Of a stretch of DNA of 64,000 bases, positions 31,676-40,693 are shown piece by piece. Origin of the DNA: Mumia xiangluensis (GTDB lineage: Bacteria > Actinomycetota > Actinomycetes > Propionibacteriales > Nocardioidaceae). The notes beneath the pieces were generated by a model, which was not told where the DNA came from, searched no databases, and worked only from the letters and a program-made list of their open reading frames with translations. The translations under genes were made by a program, and so were the position numbers. The stretch's first letter is position 1, and each line of letters starts with the position of its first letter. Location of the stretch: positions 186,001 through 250,000 of the forward strand of contig NZ_WJYO01000001.1 of the NCBI RefSeq assembly GCF_010994095.1. Direction: 5' to 3'.

Positions 31676-33199
31676 TCAGCTGTTCTTCGGGAAGGCGAGC
31701 TCGAGGCCGCCCACGGGCTTGACGGCAGGGTCACCCCAGCGCGACGTGACCACCTTTCCACGAGTGAAGAAGTGCACGCCCTCCGTGCCGTGCGCGTGGC
31801 TGTCGCCGAACAGCGAGCTCTTCCAGCCGCCGAAGGAGTAGTAGGCCATCGGAACCGGGATCGGGACGTTGATGCCGATCATGCCGACCTCGACCTCGTA
31901 CTCGAACTTCCGAGCCGCGCCACCGTTGCTGGTGAACAGCGCGACCCCGTTGCCGTACGGGTTGGAGTTGATGAGCGCCACGGCCTCGTCGTAGGTGTCG
32001 ACCCGGACGACCGACAGCACGGGGCCGAAGATCTCCTCGGTGTAGACGCTCATGTCGGTGGTGACGTTGTCGAACAGCGTCGGGCCGAGCCAGAAGCCGT
32101 CCGTGCCGCCGTCGGCGACCACGTCGCGTCCGTCCACGACGAGCTTCGCACCGGCCTCCTCGCCGGCGTCGACGAACGACGCGACCTTGTCGCGGTGGAC
32201 CTTCGTCACCAGGGGACCCATGTCGGCGCCCTGGGTCCCGTCACCGGTGCGCAGCGTGCGAGTGCGGTCGGCGATCTTCGCGACCAGCTCGTCGCCGACA
32301 CCACCGACGGCGACGACGACGCTGATCGCCATGCAGCGCTCGCCCGCCGAGCCGTACCCGGCACTGACGGCCTGGTCCGCGGCGAGATCGAGGTCGGCGT
32401 CCGGCAGGACCACCATGTGGTTCTTCGCACCCCCGAGGGCCTGGACGCGCTTGCCCGACTGGCTGGCACGCTCGTAGACGTAGCGCGCGATCGGCGTCGA
32501 GCCGACGAAGCTGATCGCCTTCACGTCGGGGCTGTCGAGGAGCGCGTCGACCGCGACCTTGTCACCCTGGAGGACGTTGAAGACGCCGTCGGGCAGGCCG
32601 GCCTCCTTCCAGCGCTCGGCGATCCAGATCGCGGCCGACGGGTCCTTCTCGCTCGGCTTGAGCACGACGGTGTTGCCGGCGGCGATGGCGACGGGGAAGA
32701 ACCACATCGGCACCATCGCCGGGAAGTTGAACGGGCTGATGATGCCGACGACGCCGAGCGGCTGGCGCTTGGAGTGCACGTCGACGCCGGTGGAGACGCC
32801 CTCGGAGTAGCCGCCCTTGAGCAGGTGCGGGATGCCGCACGCGAACTCGACGACCTCGAGACCGCGGCCGACCTCGCCGAGCGCGTCGTCGAGGACCTTG
32901 CCGTGCTCGGAGGTGATGATCGCGGCGAGCTCCTCCTTGCGGGCGTTGAGGATCTCGCGGAACGCGAAGACGATCTGCGTGCGCTTGGTGATCGACGTCT
33001 CCGCCCACGAGCGCGCAGCAGCGGCAGCGGCACCGATCACGCGCTCGGCGTCGGCGTTGTCGGCGAAGGCGACCTGAGCGCTCACGGCGCCGGTGGCGGG
33101 GTTCGTGACGTCACCGGTGCGGCCGGTGGCGGCGTCGGCGGAGGTGCCGAGGAACGGTGCTCCGTCGAGCCAGTGCGGGATCAGCGTCGAAGTGCTCAT
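31676..33199 (-). CDS. mmsA: CoA-acylating (methyl)malonate-semialdehyde dehydrogenase
   Basis: 507 residues. MmsA hallmarks: ISPFNFPAMVPMWFFPVAIAAGNT, FVGSTPIARYVYERA, the catalytic Cys289 in YGSAGERCMAIS, and GGWKSSLFGDSHAHGTEGVHFFTR near the C-terminus. It converts malonate or methylmalonate semialdehyde to acetyl-CoA or propionyl-CoA. Next to an omega-aminotransferase and FAD oxidoreductase this matches the bauABC arrangement for beta-alanine; valine or inositol use is also possible. First gene of the leftward cluster, divergent from pucR. Confidence 0.92.
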   Translation of the reverse strand: MSTSTLIPHWLDGAPFLGTSADAATGRTGDVTNPATGAVSAQVAFADNADAERVIGAAAAAARSWAETSITKRTQIVFAFREILNARKEELAAIITSEHGKVLDDALGEVGRGLEVVEFACGIPHLLKGGYSEGVSTGVDVHSKRQPLGVVGIISPFNFPAMVPMWFFPVAIAAGNTVVLKPSEKDPSAAIWIAERWKEAGLPDGVFNVLQGDKVAVDALLDSPDVKAISFVGSTPIARYVYERASQSGKRVQALGGAKNHMVVLPDADLDLAADQAVSAGYGSAGERCMAISVVVAVGGVGDELVAKIADRTRTLRTGDGTQGADMGPLVTKVHRDKVASFVDAGEEAGAKLVVDGRDVVADGGTDGFWLGPTLFDNVTTDMSVYTEEIFGPVLSVVRVDTYDEAVALINSNPYGNGVALFTSNGGAARKFEYEVEVGMIGINVPIPVPMAYYSFGGWKSSLFGDSHAHGTEGVHFFTRGKVVTSRWGDPAVKPVGGLELAFPKNS

Positions 33200-33236
33200 G
33201 GGTACGAGGATGCGCCGCAGCGGTGGACCTCGACAA

Positions 33237-33286
33237 CGGACGGAGTGTCACCCAGCCCTACGCACCTCGTACGAACTGTCCGTCCG
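33237..33286. promoter_or_regulatory. Spaced inverted repeat CGGACGGA / TCCGTCCG in the mmsA-pucR region
   Basis: 8-bp arms (33237-33244 and 33279-33286), 34 nt apart, within the divergent promoter region. This is a plausible looping or twin operator for the PucR regulator, but nothing ties it to PucR directly. Confidence 0.3.
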
Positions 33287-33336
33287 CGAGCGCTGAAACG
33301 ATCCGTCACCCGCTTCGCCCCCGGAGCGACGAACCG

Positions 33337-33342
33337 TACGCT
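33337..33342 (+). promoter_or_regulatory. -10 element TACGCT, leaderless pucR
   Basis: TACGCT ends 6 nt before the pucR ATG at 33349; no ribosome-binding site in between. Confidence 0.4.
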
Positions 33343-33348
33343 GGTCCT

Positions 33349-34986
33349 ATGCCGCTCCCGACCCTGCGCGCTGTCCTCGCCTCGGAGGCCCTCCGCGCTG
33401 CCGCCCCCGACGTGCTGGCCGGCGCGGACCGCCTCGACCGGCAGGTCCGCTGGGTCCACGTCAGCGAGGTCCGCGAGGTCACCGGCCTGCTCACCGGCGG
33501 CGAGCTGCTCCTCTCCACCGGCCTTGCGATGCGAGGGGGCGATGACGACGCAGCGGCGTACGTCGGCGAGCTCGTCGAGGCCGGGGCGACCGGCCTCCTC
33601 GTCGAGGTCGGAGAGTCGTTCCCCGAGGTGCCGCCGGCCGCGTTGGCCGTGGCCCGCGAGCGCCGGTTCCCCGTCGTCGCCCTGCGGCGGCCCTCGCGGT
33701 TCGTCGAGATCACCGAGCAGGTGCACCGCGCGATCGTGGCCGAGCAGTACGAGCGGGTCGACTTCGCGCGTCGGGTCCACGAGCGCTTCACCGCGCTCAG
33801 CCTGGAGGGCGCCGGAGCGCAGGCGATCGTGGAGACGACCGCCGAGCTGGCCGGGTCGTCCGTGGTCCTCGAGGACCTGTCGCGCCACGTCGTCGCGTAC
33901 GCCGCGCTCGGCCGCCCCGCCGCGGGCCTGCTGCACGGCTGGGAGAAGCGCTCGCGCCTCGTCGCGCACACCGACGTCACCGGCGTGACCGGACCCGAGG
34001 GCTGGATGACCTCGCCGGTCGGCCTGCAGCAGCACCGCTGGGGACGGCTCGTCGTCGTCAACCCCGCCTCCGACCAGGAGCGGCTCGCGATGGTCCTCGA
34101 ACGCGCGGCGCAGGCGCTGGAGCTCGGCCGGATGGCAGAGAGCGACCGGTTCGGCATCGCCTACCAGGCACAGGGCGGGTTCCTCACCGAGCTCGCGGAC
34201 GCGCGGGTGGTCGACGCCGCGGAGGCCGACGCCCGCGCCCGCGCTCTCGGTCTGCCTGCGGCGGCGCCGTACGCCGGGCTCGTCGTCCGCGCCGCACCCC
34301 GCGCGGTCGGGACGCCCAACGACCCCGTGGCCGCGCACCGCAGCGCCCGCCGGCTGGTGGAGCGGGTCGCCCAGGCCAGCCGCGAGGCGCGGGTCCCGGC
34401 GCTCCTCGGCTCGTTCGGCCCGGTCGAGGTCGCCGCCGTCGTCGCGACCGGCGAACGCGGAGGCGACGGGGCGATCGCGGCGCTCGCCGAGGCGCTCCAC
34501 GCCCAGCACGCCCGCCAGAGCGACCTGGACCCGGTGTCCGTCGGGGTCGGCGCCCCGGCGATGACGGTGCTCGCCGCCGGAGCCGCGCTCCGGCACGCGC
34601 AGCACGTCGCCGAGGTCGCGCACGCACTTCCACCTGGGCGGCAGAAGCCGTTCTTCCGCGCGAGCGACGTCCGGCTCCGGGGGCTCGTGGCGCTCCTGCA
34701 CGACGATCCCCGGGTCCAGGCGTTCGCCGAGGCCGAGCTCGACCGGCTGCTCGTCCACGAGGCGACCCACGAGGACGGCATGCTGGAGCTGCTCCGCCAG
34801 TACATCGCGGTGGGCGGCAACAAGACCGAGCTCGCCCGGGTCAGCCACCGGAGCCGGCCGGCGCTCTACAAGAAGCTCGCGCACCTCGAGCGCATCCTCG
34901 GCGTCAGCCTCGACGACACCGACTCCCGGCTCGCCCTCGGTGTCGCGCTCATGGTGCACGACCAGCGCCGCTCGGGACAGCGCTAG
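33349..34986 (+). CDS. PucR-family transcriptional regulator
   Basis: 545 residues. The N-terminal PucR domain (residues ~10-130) includes VRWVHVSEVREVTGLLTGGELLLSTG, a middle GGDEF-like/CdaR-type region follows (~300-440), and the C-terminal HTH (residues ~480-535) reads YIAVGGNKTELARVSHRSRPALYKKLAHLERILG. PucR regulators usually activate purine, GABA or polyamine catabolism on binding a metabolite. It diverges from mmsA, so it is the likely local regulator of the catabolic cluster on the left. Starts at ATG 33349 from a leaderless promoter; the frame is open upstream without a signal. Confidence 0.9.
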   Translation: MPLPTLRAVLASEALRAAAPDVLAGADRLDRQVRWVHVSEVREVTGLLTGGELLLSTGLAMRGGDDDAAAYVGELVEAGATGLLVEVGESFPEVPPAALAVARERRFPVVALRRPSRFVEITEQVHRAIVAEQYERVDFARRVHERFTALSLEGAGAQAIVETTAELAGSSVVLEDLSRHVVAYAALGRPAAGLLHGWEKRSRLVAHTDVTGVTGPEGWMTSPVGLQQHRWGRLVVVNPASDQERLAMVLERAAQALELGRMAESDRFGIAYQAQGGFLTELADARVVDAAEADARARALGLPAAAPYAGLVVRAAPRAVGTPNDPVAAHRSARRLVERVAQASREARVPALLGSFGPVEVAAVVATGERGGDGAIAALAEALHAQHARQSDLDPVSVGVGAPAMTVLAAGAALRHAQHVAEVAHALPPGRQKPFFRASDVRLRGLVALLHDDPRVQAFAEAELDRLLVHEATHEDGMLELLRQYIAVGGNKTELARVSHRSRPALYKKLAHLERILGVSLDDTDSRLALGVALMVHDQRRSGQR

Positions 34987-35002
34987 GCCGCGGACCTCGC
35001 CG

Positions 35003-35653
35003 CTAGCTCGTGCCGGTCGTCCGCACCGGGGACCCGAGCCGCGCGAGCAGTGCGTCGACGACCAGCCCCACCGCGTACGGCATGTCGACGCGGTCGGGGT
35101 CGAGCAGCCACTGGACCTGCAACCCGTCCATGACGGCGATGACCGACGACGCGGCCGAGTCGAGGTCAGCGTCGCTGGGCGGGTCGTCGGCGCACGCCTC
35201 GCGGAGCGCGTCGGTGATCAGCGCCCGTAGATGCGCGAACCGCTCGCGGAACGACGCCTGCGCGGGATGCCCCTCGGTGACGGACTCCGCGGACAGCACC
35301 GCGTACGACTGCACGAGCCCGGCACGGCCGGTGTTGACCCCCGCCGTGTGGACGAGGTGGCGCATGAGCTCGGCGCCGCGTGGCGGCTCGTGGTTCTCGA
35401 AGTCCGCGACGTCGAGCGCCTCGCGGTACAGCAGGACCTCGACGAGGAGCTGGTCCTTGGAGCCGAAGTGGTGAAGGATCCCCTGGTGCGTGATGCCGAC
35501 CCGCTCGGCGACCTCCGACAGCGACGCCTTGTGGTAGCCCCGGGCACCGAAGACGTCCAGCGCGGCGACGAGGATCTCGGCGCGCCGCTGGTCCGCAGGC
35601 ACGCGCGGCGCCCGCTGCCGCTTGGGCACGCCGGACACGGCTGGGGTCGTCAT
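35003..35653 (-). CDS. TetR-family regulator
   Basis: 216 residues. The N-terminal HTH is RRAEILVAALDVFGARGYHKASLSEVAERVGITHQGILHHFGSKDQLLVEVLLYR, followed by a helical ligand domain (VVDALLARLG C-terminus). It converges on pucR and diverges from the aldehyde dehydrogenase gene 165 nt away, a usual regulator/target arrangement. The start is set at ATG 35653 because TAGGCT lies 6 nt upstream (leaderless); a GTG three nt earlier is in frame. A GTGAGC-N5-GCTCAC palindrome covers that -10, indicating autorepression. Confidence 0.88.
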   Translation of the reverse strand: MTTPAVSGVPKRQRAPRVPADQRRAEILVAALDVFGARGYHKASLSEVAERVGITHQGILHHFGSKDQLLVEVLLYREALDVADFENHEPPRGAELMRHLVHTAGVNTGRAGLVQSYAVLSAESVTEGHPAQASFRERFAHLRALITDALREACADDPPSDADLDSAASSVIAVMDGLQVQWLLDPDRVDMPYAVGLVVDALLARLGSPVRTTGTS

Positions 35654-35656
35654 CAC

Positions 35657-35673
35657 GTGAGCCTATCGCTCAC
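35657..35673. promoter_or_regulatory. Palindrome GTGAGC-N5-GCTCAC over the TetR gene -10
   Basis: Perfect 6-bp arms with a 5-nt centre; the -10 hexamer TAGGCT (35665-35660 on the minus strand) lies inside it and ends 6 nt before the ATG. A repressor bound here would exclude RNA polymerase, consistent with autoregulation. Confidence 0.55.
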
Positions 35674-35746
35674 CTTCCACGCGTGCGACGACCTTGAGGC
35701 CGCTTCATCGGTCTGCCGCCGGCCGAGGTCGCGCGCCTGACAGGAC

Positions 35747-35772
35747 GTCACCTCCGGCGCGCCGCAGGTGAC
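35747..35772. promoter_or_regulatory. 26-bp near-perfect palindrome upstream of the aldehyde dehydrogenase gene
   Basis: GTCACCTCCGGCG and its opposite arm match at 12 of 13 positions. It sits 45-70 nt upstream of the ATG at 35818. It may be the operator for the adjacent TetR regulator or for PucR, or an RNA hairpin. Confidence 0.5.
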
Positions 35773-35817
35773 ACACCGCGTGTTGTCCGCCGACGTGCGA
35801 CGTGCTGGAATCGCGCC

Positions 35818-37323
35818 ATGAGCACACCGCGCGCGTTCGACCCCAGCAGCATCCCGGCCGGCCAGTTCGTCGGCGGGCGGTACGCCGAGGGCTCCGGCCC
35901 TGCCGACGTCGTGGTGAGCAACCCCGCGACGGGCGACGTGGTCGCCACGTTCGCGTCGGCGAACGACGCGGACGTCGACGGGGCGGTCGCGGCGGCGGCC
36001 GCCGCGTACCCGGAGTGGTCCGGCGCCACCCCGGGCGAGCGCAGCGCCGCGATGCACGCGCTCGCAGCCCGCCTCGAGGAGATCGCGGACGACCTGGCCG
36101 CGGCCGAGACGCTGCAGACCGGCAAGTCGATCCGCATGTCGACGGAGTTCGACGTCCCGGGCACGATCGACAACACGGCGTTCTTCGCCGGTGCCGCTCG
36201 CAACCTCGAGGGGAAGGCGAGCGGCCGCTACTCCGGCGACCACACGTCGTCCATCCGCCGTGAGCCGCTGGGAGTCGTGGGGTCGATCGCCCCGTGGAAC
36301 TACCCGTTGCAGATGGCCGCCTGGAAGGTCCTGCCCGCCATCGCCGCAGGCAACACCATCGTCCTCAAGCCTGCCGAGGTCACTCCGTTCACGTCCTTGA
36401 TGCTTGCGCAGGCGGCGACCGACGCGGGGCTGCCCGACGGCGTCGTCAACGTCGTCAACGGCCCAGGCCGCACCACCGGCACCGCGCTCGTCGGCCACGA
36501 GCAGGTCCGCATGGTGTCGTTCACCGGCTCGACCGCGGTCGGCAAGCAGATCGCGACGACCGCTGCCGCGACCGTGAAGCGCGTGCACCTCGAGCTCGGG
36601 GGCAAGGCCCCGTTCGTGGTGTTCGACGACGCCGACCTCGAGGCAGCGATCCGCGGCGCGGTCGCCGGGTCGCTGATCAACGGCGGCCAGGACTGTACCG
36701 CCGCCACCCGGGCGTACGTCCACGCGAGCCGCTTCGACGACTTCGTCAGCGGCGTCGCCGAGCTGATGGGCAAGGTGGTGGTCGGCGACCCGACCGATCC
36801 CGCGACCGACCTCGGCGCCCTGAGCTCGGCCGCGCACCGCGACAAGGTCGCCGCGATGGTCGACCGGGCCCGAGCCGCCGGCGCCGACGTGGTGTGCGGC
36901 GGCAACGCTCCGGACCGTCCCGGCTTCTACTACGAGCCGACGCTGCTCACCGGTCTCCCGCAGGATGCGGAGGCCGTCCAGAACGAGATCTTCGGCCCTG
37001 TGCTCGTCGCGCTGCCCTTCGACTCCGACGACGAGGCGATCCGGCTCGCGAACGACACCCCGTACGGCCTGGCGGCGTCGGCGTGGACCCGCGACGTCTA
37101 CCGCGCGCAGCGGGCGGCAGCCGAGATCCAGGCCGGCTGCGTGTGGATCAACGACCACATCTCGATCGTGTCGGAGATGCCGCACGGCGGTTACAAGCAG
37201 TCGGGCTACGGCAAGGACATGAGCACGTACTCCTTCGAGGAGTACACCCAGGTCAAGCACGTGATGCAGGACCTGACCGGCGATCCGCGCAAGGGGTGGC
37301 ACAGCACCGTCATGAGCGCCTGA
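35818..37323 (+). CDS. Gamma-aminobutyraldehyde-type aldehyde dehydrogenase
   Basis: 501 residues. NAD-dependent ALDH with catalytic Glu259 (HLELGGKAPFVVFDDADLEA) and Cys293 (INGGQDCTAATRAYV). The INGGQDCTAATR sequence and MPHGGYKQSGYGKDMSTYSFEEYTQVKHV are those of aminobutyraldehyde dehydrogenases (PatD/PuuC/KauB group), which turn 4-aminobutanal from putrescine into GABA. It complements the transporter, aminotransferase and amine oxidoreductase to the left. Transcribed on its own, divergent from the TetR gene. Confidence 0.92.
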   Translation: MSTPRAFDPSSIPAGQFVGGRYAEGSGPADVVVSNPATGDVVATFASANDADVDGAVAAAAAAYPEWSGATPGERSAAMHALAARLEEIADDLAAAETLQTGKSIRMSTEFDVPGTIDNTAFFAGAARNLEGKASGRYSGDHTSSIRREPLGVVGSIAPWNYPLQMAAWKVLPAIAAGNTIVLKPAEVTPFTSLMLAQAATDAGLPDGVVNVVNGPGRTTGTALVGHEQVRMVSFTGSTAVGKQIATTAAATVKRVHLELGGKAPFVVFDDADLEAAIRGAVAGSLINGGQDCTAATRAYVHASRFDDFVSGVAELMGKVVVGDPTDPATDLGALSSAAHRDKVAAMVDRARAAGADVVCGGNAPDRPGFYYEPTLLTGLPQDAEAVQNEIFGPVLVALPFDSDDEAIRLANDTPYGLAASAWTRDVYRAQRAAAEIQAGCVWINDHISIVSEMPHGGYKQSGYGKDMSTYSFEEYTQVKHVMQDLTGDPRKGWHSTVMSA

Positions 37324-37413
37324 GCCGCCGGCCCGCCGGCAGGGTGGCCGGGAGACTCTCAAAAACTTCCACCTCCGACCCATCCACGGCGGCGCGTGCT
37401 CCGAACAGAGGGC

Positions 37414-38730
37414 ATGAGTGGGCGTGAGAGGACGACGGTACGCCGCCGCGCGGCGGTCGTCGGAGCGGGCGTGTCCGGGCTGACGGCGGCGTACCTGCTG
37501 CAGCGTGAGTACGACGTGACGGTGTACGAGGCGGACGAGCGGCTCGGCGGTCATGCGCACACCCACGACCTCGTCGACGGGCACGGACGCACGGTGGGTG
37601 TGGACAGCGGGTTCATCGTCCACAACCGGCGCACGTACCCGCACCTGACGCGGTTGTTCGAGGAGCTCGGCGTCGAGACCCAGCCGTCCGAGATGAGCAT
37701 GTCGGTGCACTGTGACGGCTGCGGGCTCGAGTACGCCGGCGCGCGCGGCATCGGCGGCCTGTTCCCGTCCGTGTCGCACGCCCGACGCGCCGCCTACCTG
37801 AGGATGCTCGCGGACGTCCCCCGCTTCCACCGCCGCGCCCGCGCGCACCTCGCGAGCACCGACGCCACGGGCTCGGACTCCGACATCACGCTCGGCGCGT
37901 TCCTCGACCGGCACGGATTCGCGACCTACACGCGCCAGCACTTCGTGGTGCCCCTGGTCTCGGCCGTCTGGTCGTGCGACGCCGAGACCGCGTACGCCTA
38001 CCCCGCCCGCTACCTCTTCCAGTTCCTCTCCCACCACGGGATGCTCTCCGTCACGGGGTCGCCGGCCTGGAGGACCGTGGTGGGTGGTTCGGCCCGCTAC
38101 GTCGAGAAGGTCGTCAAGGGTCTGACCGCCGTCCACACCGCGTTGCCGGTCACCGCGGTGGCGCGCACCCTGGAGGGCGTGGAGGTGCAGGACGCGGACG
38201 GAGGACGTACGCCGTACGACGTCGCCGTCGTCGCGACCCACGCCGACGACGCGCTGCGGCTCCTGGCCGACCCGACGCCTGCACAGGTCGCGGCGCTCGG
38301 CCCGTGGCGCTACTCCCGCAACGCGACCACGCTGCACACCGACCGCCGCGTGATGCCGAGCCACGCCCGCGCCGAGGCGTCGTGGAACTACCGGATGCCG
38401 GCGTGCGAGGCGAGCTCGTCCGCCGTGCGGGTCAGCTACGCGATGAACCGCCTCCAGCGGCTCGACACCGACCCGCAGTGGTTCGTCACCCTCAACGACG
38501 ACGGCGACACAGCCGACGCCGGCCGTACGATCGACGACTCCCGGGTCCTCGCGCGGATGGACTACGCCCACCCGGTGTTCACACCCGCGTCGGTCGCGAC
38601 GCAGGACCTGCTGCCCGCCCTCAACGACGGCGTGCTCGCGTTCGCGGGGGCGTACCACGGGTGGGGCTTCCACGAGGACGGCTGCCGCTCCGGGGTCGCG
38701 GCGGCGCAGAGCCTGGGAGTCCGCTGGTGA
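37414..38730 (+). CDS. FAD/NAD-binding amine-oxidase-like protein of a lipid operon (COG2907 type)
   Basis: 438 residues. FAD motif AAVVGAGVSGLTAAYLLQREYDVTVYEADERLGGHAHTH near residue 11 and a flavin-binding C-terminus (LNDGVLAFAGAYHGWGFHEDGCRSGVAAAQS). It belongs to the flavin amine-oxidase/phytoene-desaturase-like fold that is regularly found with CFA-synthase-like enzymes and DUF1365. Probable role: oxidation or desaturation of a membrane fatty acyl chain before or after methylation; this is inference from context. AGAGGG lies before the ATG. It is the first of five overlapping genes (GTGA junction to DUF1365). Confidence 0.85.
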   Translation: MSGRERTTVRRRAAVVGAGVSGLTAAYLLQREYDVTVYEADERLGGHAHTHDLVDGHGRTVGVDSGFIVHNRRTYPHLTRLFEELGVETQPSEMSMSVHCDGCGLEYAGARGIGGLFPSVSHARRAAYLRMLADVPRFHRRARAHLASTDATGSDSDITLGAFLDRHGFATYTRQHFVVPLVSAVWSCDAETAYAYPARYLFQFLSHHGMLSVTGSPAWRTVVGGSARYVEKVVKGLTAVHTALPVTAVARTLEGVEVQDADGGRTPYDVAVVATHADDALRLLADPTPAQVAALGPWRYSRNATTLHTDRRVMPSHARAEASWNYRMPACEASSSAVRVSYAMNRLQRLDTDPQWFVTLNDDGDTADAGRTIDDSRVLARMDYAHPVFTPASVATQDLLPALNDGVLAFAGAYHGWGFHEDGCRSGVAAAQSLGVRW

Positions 38731-39419
38731 CGGCCCGCTACGACGTGACCATCCGCCACCAGCGTCACAGCCCTGTCTCGTACGGCCTGGCGACGGCGGG
38801 CGAGACGTGGCTGGTCGACCTCGACGACCTGCCGCAACTCCCGCGAGGGTTCGGCCGGCTGGCGGGCTTCCGCAGCGCCGACCACCTGGGCGACCCGTCG
38901 CGGTCGCTGCGCGAGAACCTCGATGCCTGGCTCGCCGAGGCGGGCGTCGAGCGCCCGGCGCGGGTGACGATGCTGGCGCAACCACGCGTCCTCGGCTACG
39001 TCTTCGACCCGCTCACGATCTTCGCCCTGTACGACGGCGACGGCGTCCGGACCGGCGTCGTCGCGGAGGTCCGCAACACCTACGGCGGACGGCACTGCTA
39101 CCTGCTGCACCCCGATGCGCGCGGGCAGGCCGAGGTCGACAAGGCGTTCTACGTCTCCCCGTTCAACCCGGTCGACGGCCACTACACGATCCGCGTCCCG
39201 GAGCCCGGTGACGCACTGACCGTCGTCGTCACGCTCCACCGTCCCGACGAGGCGCCGTTCACCGCGACGATGACCGGCACCCGCGCGGCGAACGCGTCGC
39301 TGTGGCGGTCCTTGCTGCGCCCGTGGCGCACGCGGGGCGTCACCGCGGCGATCCACTGGCACGGCATCCGCCTCTATCTCCAGGGCCTCCGCCCTCACCC
39401 CCGAGGAGAACACGCATGA
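38727..39419 (+). CDS. DUF1365 protein
   Basis: 230 residues. DUF1365 landmarks: RHSPVSYGLATAGETWLVDLDDLPQLPRG, LAQPRVLGYVFDPLTIFALYD, VAEVRNTYGGRHCYLLHPD, KAFYVSPFNPVDGHYTIRVPEP and WHGIRLYLQG. The fold and reaction are not established. GTG start overlapping the upstream stop (GTGA), and its own stop overlaps the next ATG. It almost always accompanies the FAD oxidoreductase and CFA-like methyltransferase, so a shared lipid substrate is likely. Confidence 0.88.
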   Translation: MTARYDVTIRHQRHSPVSYGLATAGETWLVDLDDLPQLPRGFGRLAGFRSADHLGDPSRSLRENLDAWLAEAGVERPARVTMLAQPRVLGYVFDPLTIFALYDGDGVRTGVVAEVRNTYGGRHCYLLHPDARGQAEVDKAFYVSPFNPVDGHYTIRVPEPGDALTVVVTLHRPDEAPFTATMTGTRAANASLWRSLLRPWRTRGVTAAIHWHGIRLYLQGLRPHPRGEHA

Positions 39420-40693
39420 CCGCCCTCCACCCCGCGCCGTCCGTCGACGCCTCCGACCTGGTCGTCGACCCGGATCGCTGGCCGCACGTCGCCACGGTCC
39501 CTCGCAGCCGCGTGCGCGCGGCAGCCGCCCGCGCCGTCGTGGCCACCGCCGTACGCCGGCTGCCGCTGCGCCTGCGGTGGCCGGACGGGACCGAGACGGG
39601 CGCCGGGGGGACGACGGATCCCGTGCTCCGGCTCGTCCGGCCTGACGACTTCCACGCGCGACTCGGCGCCCGAGGACTGATCGGCTTCGGCGAGTCGTAC
39701 ATGGCCGGGGACTGGGAGGCCGACGACCTCACCGGGGTCCTCACGGTGCTGGCGGCGCACGCGTCGACGCTCGTGCCACCGCGTCTCCAGCGGCTCCGCC
39801 GGGTCGCGGTCCCGCGGCGCGCGCAGGGTGACGCGAACACCCGCGACGGCTCGCGGTCGAACATCTCGCACCACTACGACCTGTCGAACGAGCTCTTCGC
39901 GGTGTTCCTCGACCCGACGATGAGCTACTCGGCGGCACTGTTCAAGAGCGGGACCGAGAGCCTCGCCGAGGCCCAGCGCCGCAAGGTCGCCCGGGTGCTC
40001 GACCTGGCCGGCGTCGGTGCGGGGACGCGACTCCTCGAGATCGGCACCGGCTGGGGCGAGCTCGCACTGCAGGCCGCGTCGAGGGACGCGGACGTCACCA
40101 CCATCACCCTGTCGCACGAGCAGGCCGATCTGGCGCGACGTCGGCTGCACGCCGCGGGCCACGCGGACCGGACGCAGGTGCTGCTCCAGGACTACCGCGA
40201 CACCGACGGGTCGTACGACGCGATCGCGAGCGTCGAGATGATCGAGGCGGTGGGTGCCGAGCACTGGGACGAGTACTTCGCGACCCTCGCCCGACTCCTC
40301 GCACCCGGCGGCCGCGTCGGGCTCCAGGCGATCACGATGCCGCACGACCGCATGCTCGCGAGCCTCGACACCGACACGTGGGTGCTGAACTACATCTTCC
40401 CCGGCGGCGCCATCCCGTCGAAGGAGACGATCGCCGAGCGTACGGCGGCGGCGGGCCTGCAGGTGACCTCGACGCTGTCGATGCGCGCCGACTACGCCGA
40501 GACGCTGCGCCGCTGGCGGGAGCGTTTCGAGGCGCGGGCCGAGGTGGTGGCCGAGCTGGGGTTCGACGCCGTCTTCCGCAGGATGTGGTCGTTCTACCTG
40601 GCGTACTCGGAGGCCGGCTTCCGCTCCGGCTACCTCGACGTCGTGCAGTACGGGCTCGAGAAGCCCGCCGACGACACCGGAGGCGGCCGATGA
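39416..40693 (+). CDS. CFA-synthase-like SAM methyltransferase A, atypical active site
   Basis: 425 residues. The order is that of cyclopropane-fatty-acyl-phospholipid synthases: N-terminal lipid-binding region, HHYDLSNELFAVFLDPTMSYSAALF, SAM-binding LLEIGTGWGELALQAA, ASVEMIEAVG. By eye alignment to E. coli Cfa, the bicarbonate/active-site Cys139 is Ala173 here, Glu239 is kept (Glu277), and His266 becomes Gln304. This suggests methyl transfer to an unsaturated acyl chain without ordinary cyclopropane formation. GAGGAGAA precedes the ATG, which overlaps the DUF1365 stop. Confidence 0.88.
   Translation: MTALHPAPSVDASDLVVDPDRWPHVATVPRSRVRAAAARAVVATAVRRLPLRLRWPDGTETGAGGTTDPVLRLVRPDDFHARLGARGLIGFGESYMAGDWEADDLTGVLTVLAAHASTLVPPRLQRLRRVAVPRRAQGDANTRDGSRSNISHHYDLSNELFAVFLDPTMSYSAALFKSGTESLAEAQRRKVARVLDLAGVGAGTRLLEIGTGWGELALQAASRDADVTTITLSHEQADLARRRLHAAGHADRTQVLLQDYRDTDGSYDAIASVEMIEAVGAEHWDEYFATLARLLAPGGRVGLQAITMPHDRMLASLDTDTWVLNYIFPGGAIPSKETIAERTAAAGLQVTSTLSMRADYAETLRRWRERFEARAEVVAELGFDAVFRRMWSFYLAYSEAGFRSGYLDVVQYGLEKPADDTGGGR

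Noticed and set aside
35674-38985. 1110-codon minus-strand frame opposite the aldehyde dehydrogenase and FAD genes
   Set aside because: Composition of a shadow frame (His/Arg/Asp/Val-rich) with no domain; two well-supported genes occupy the other strand.
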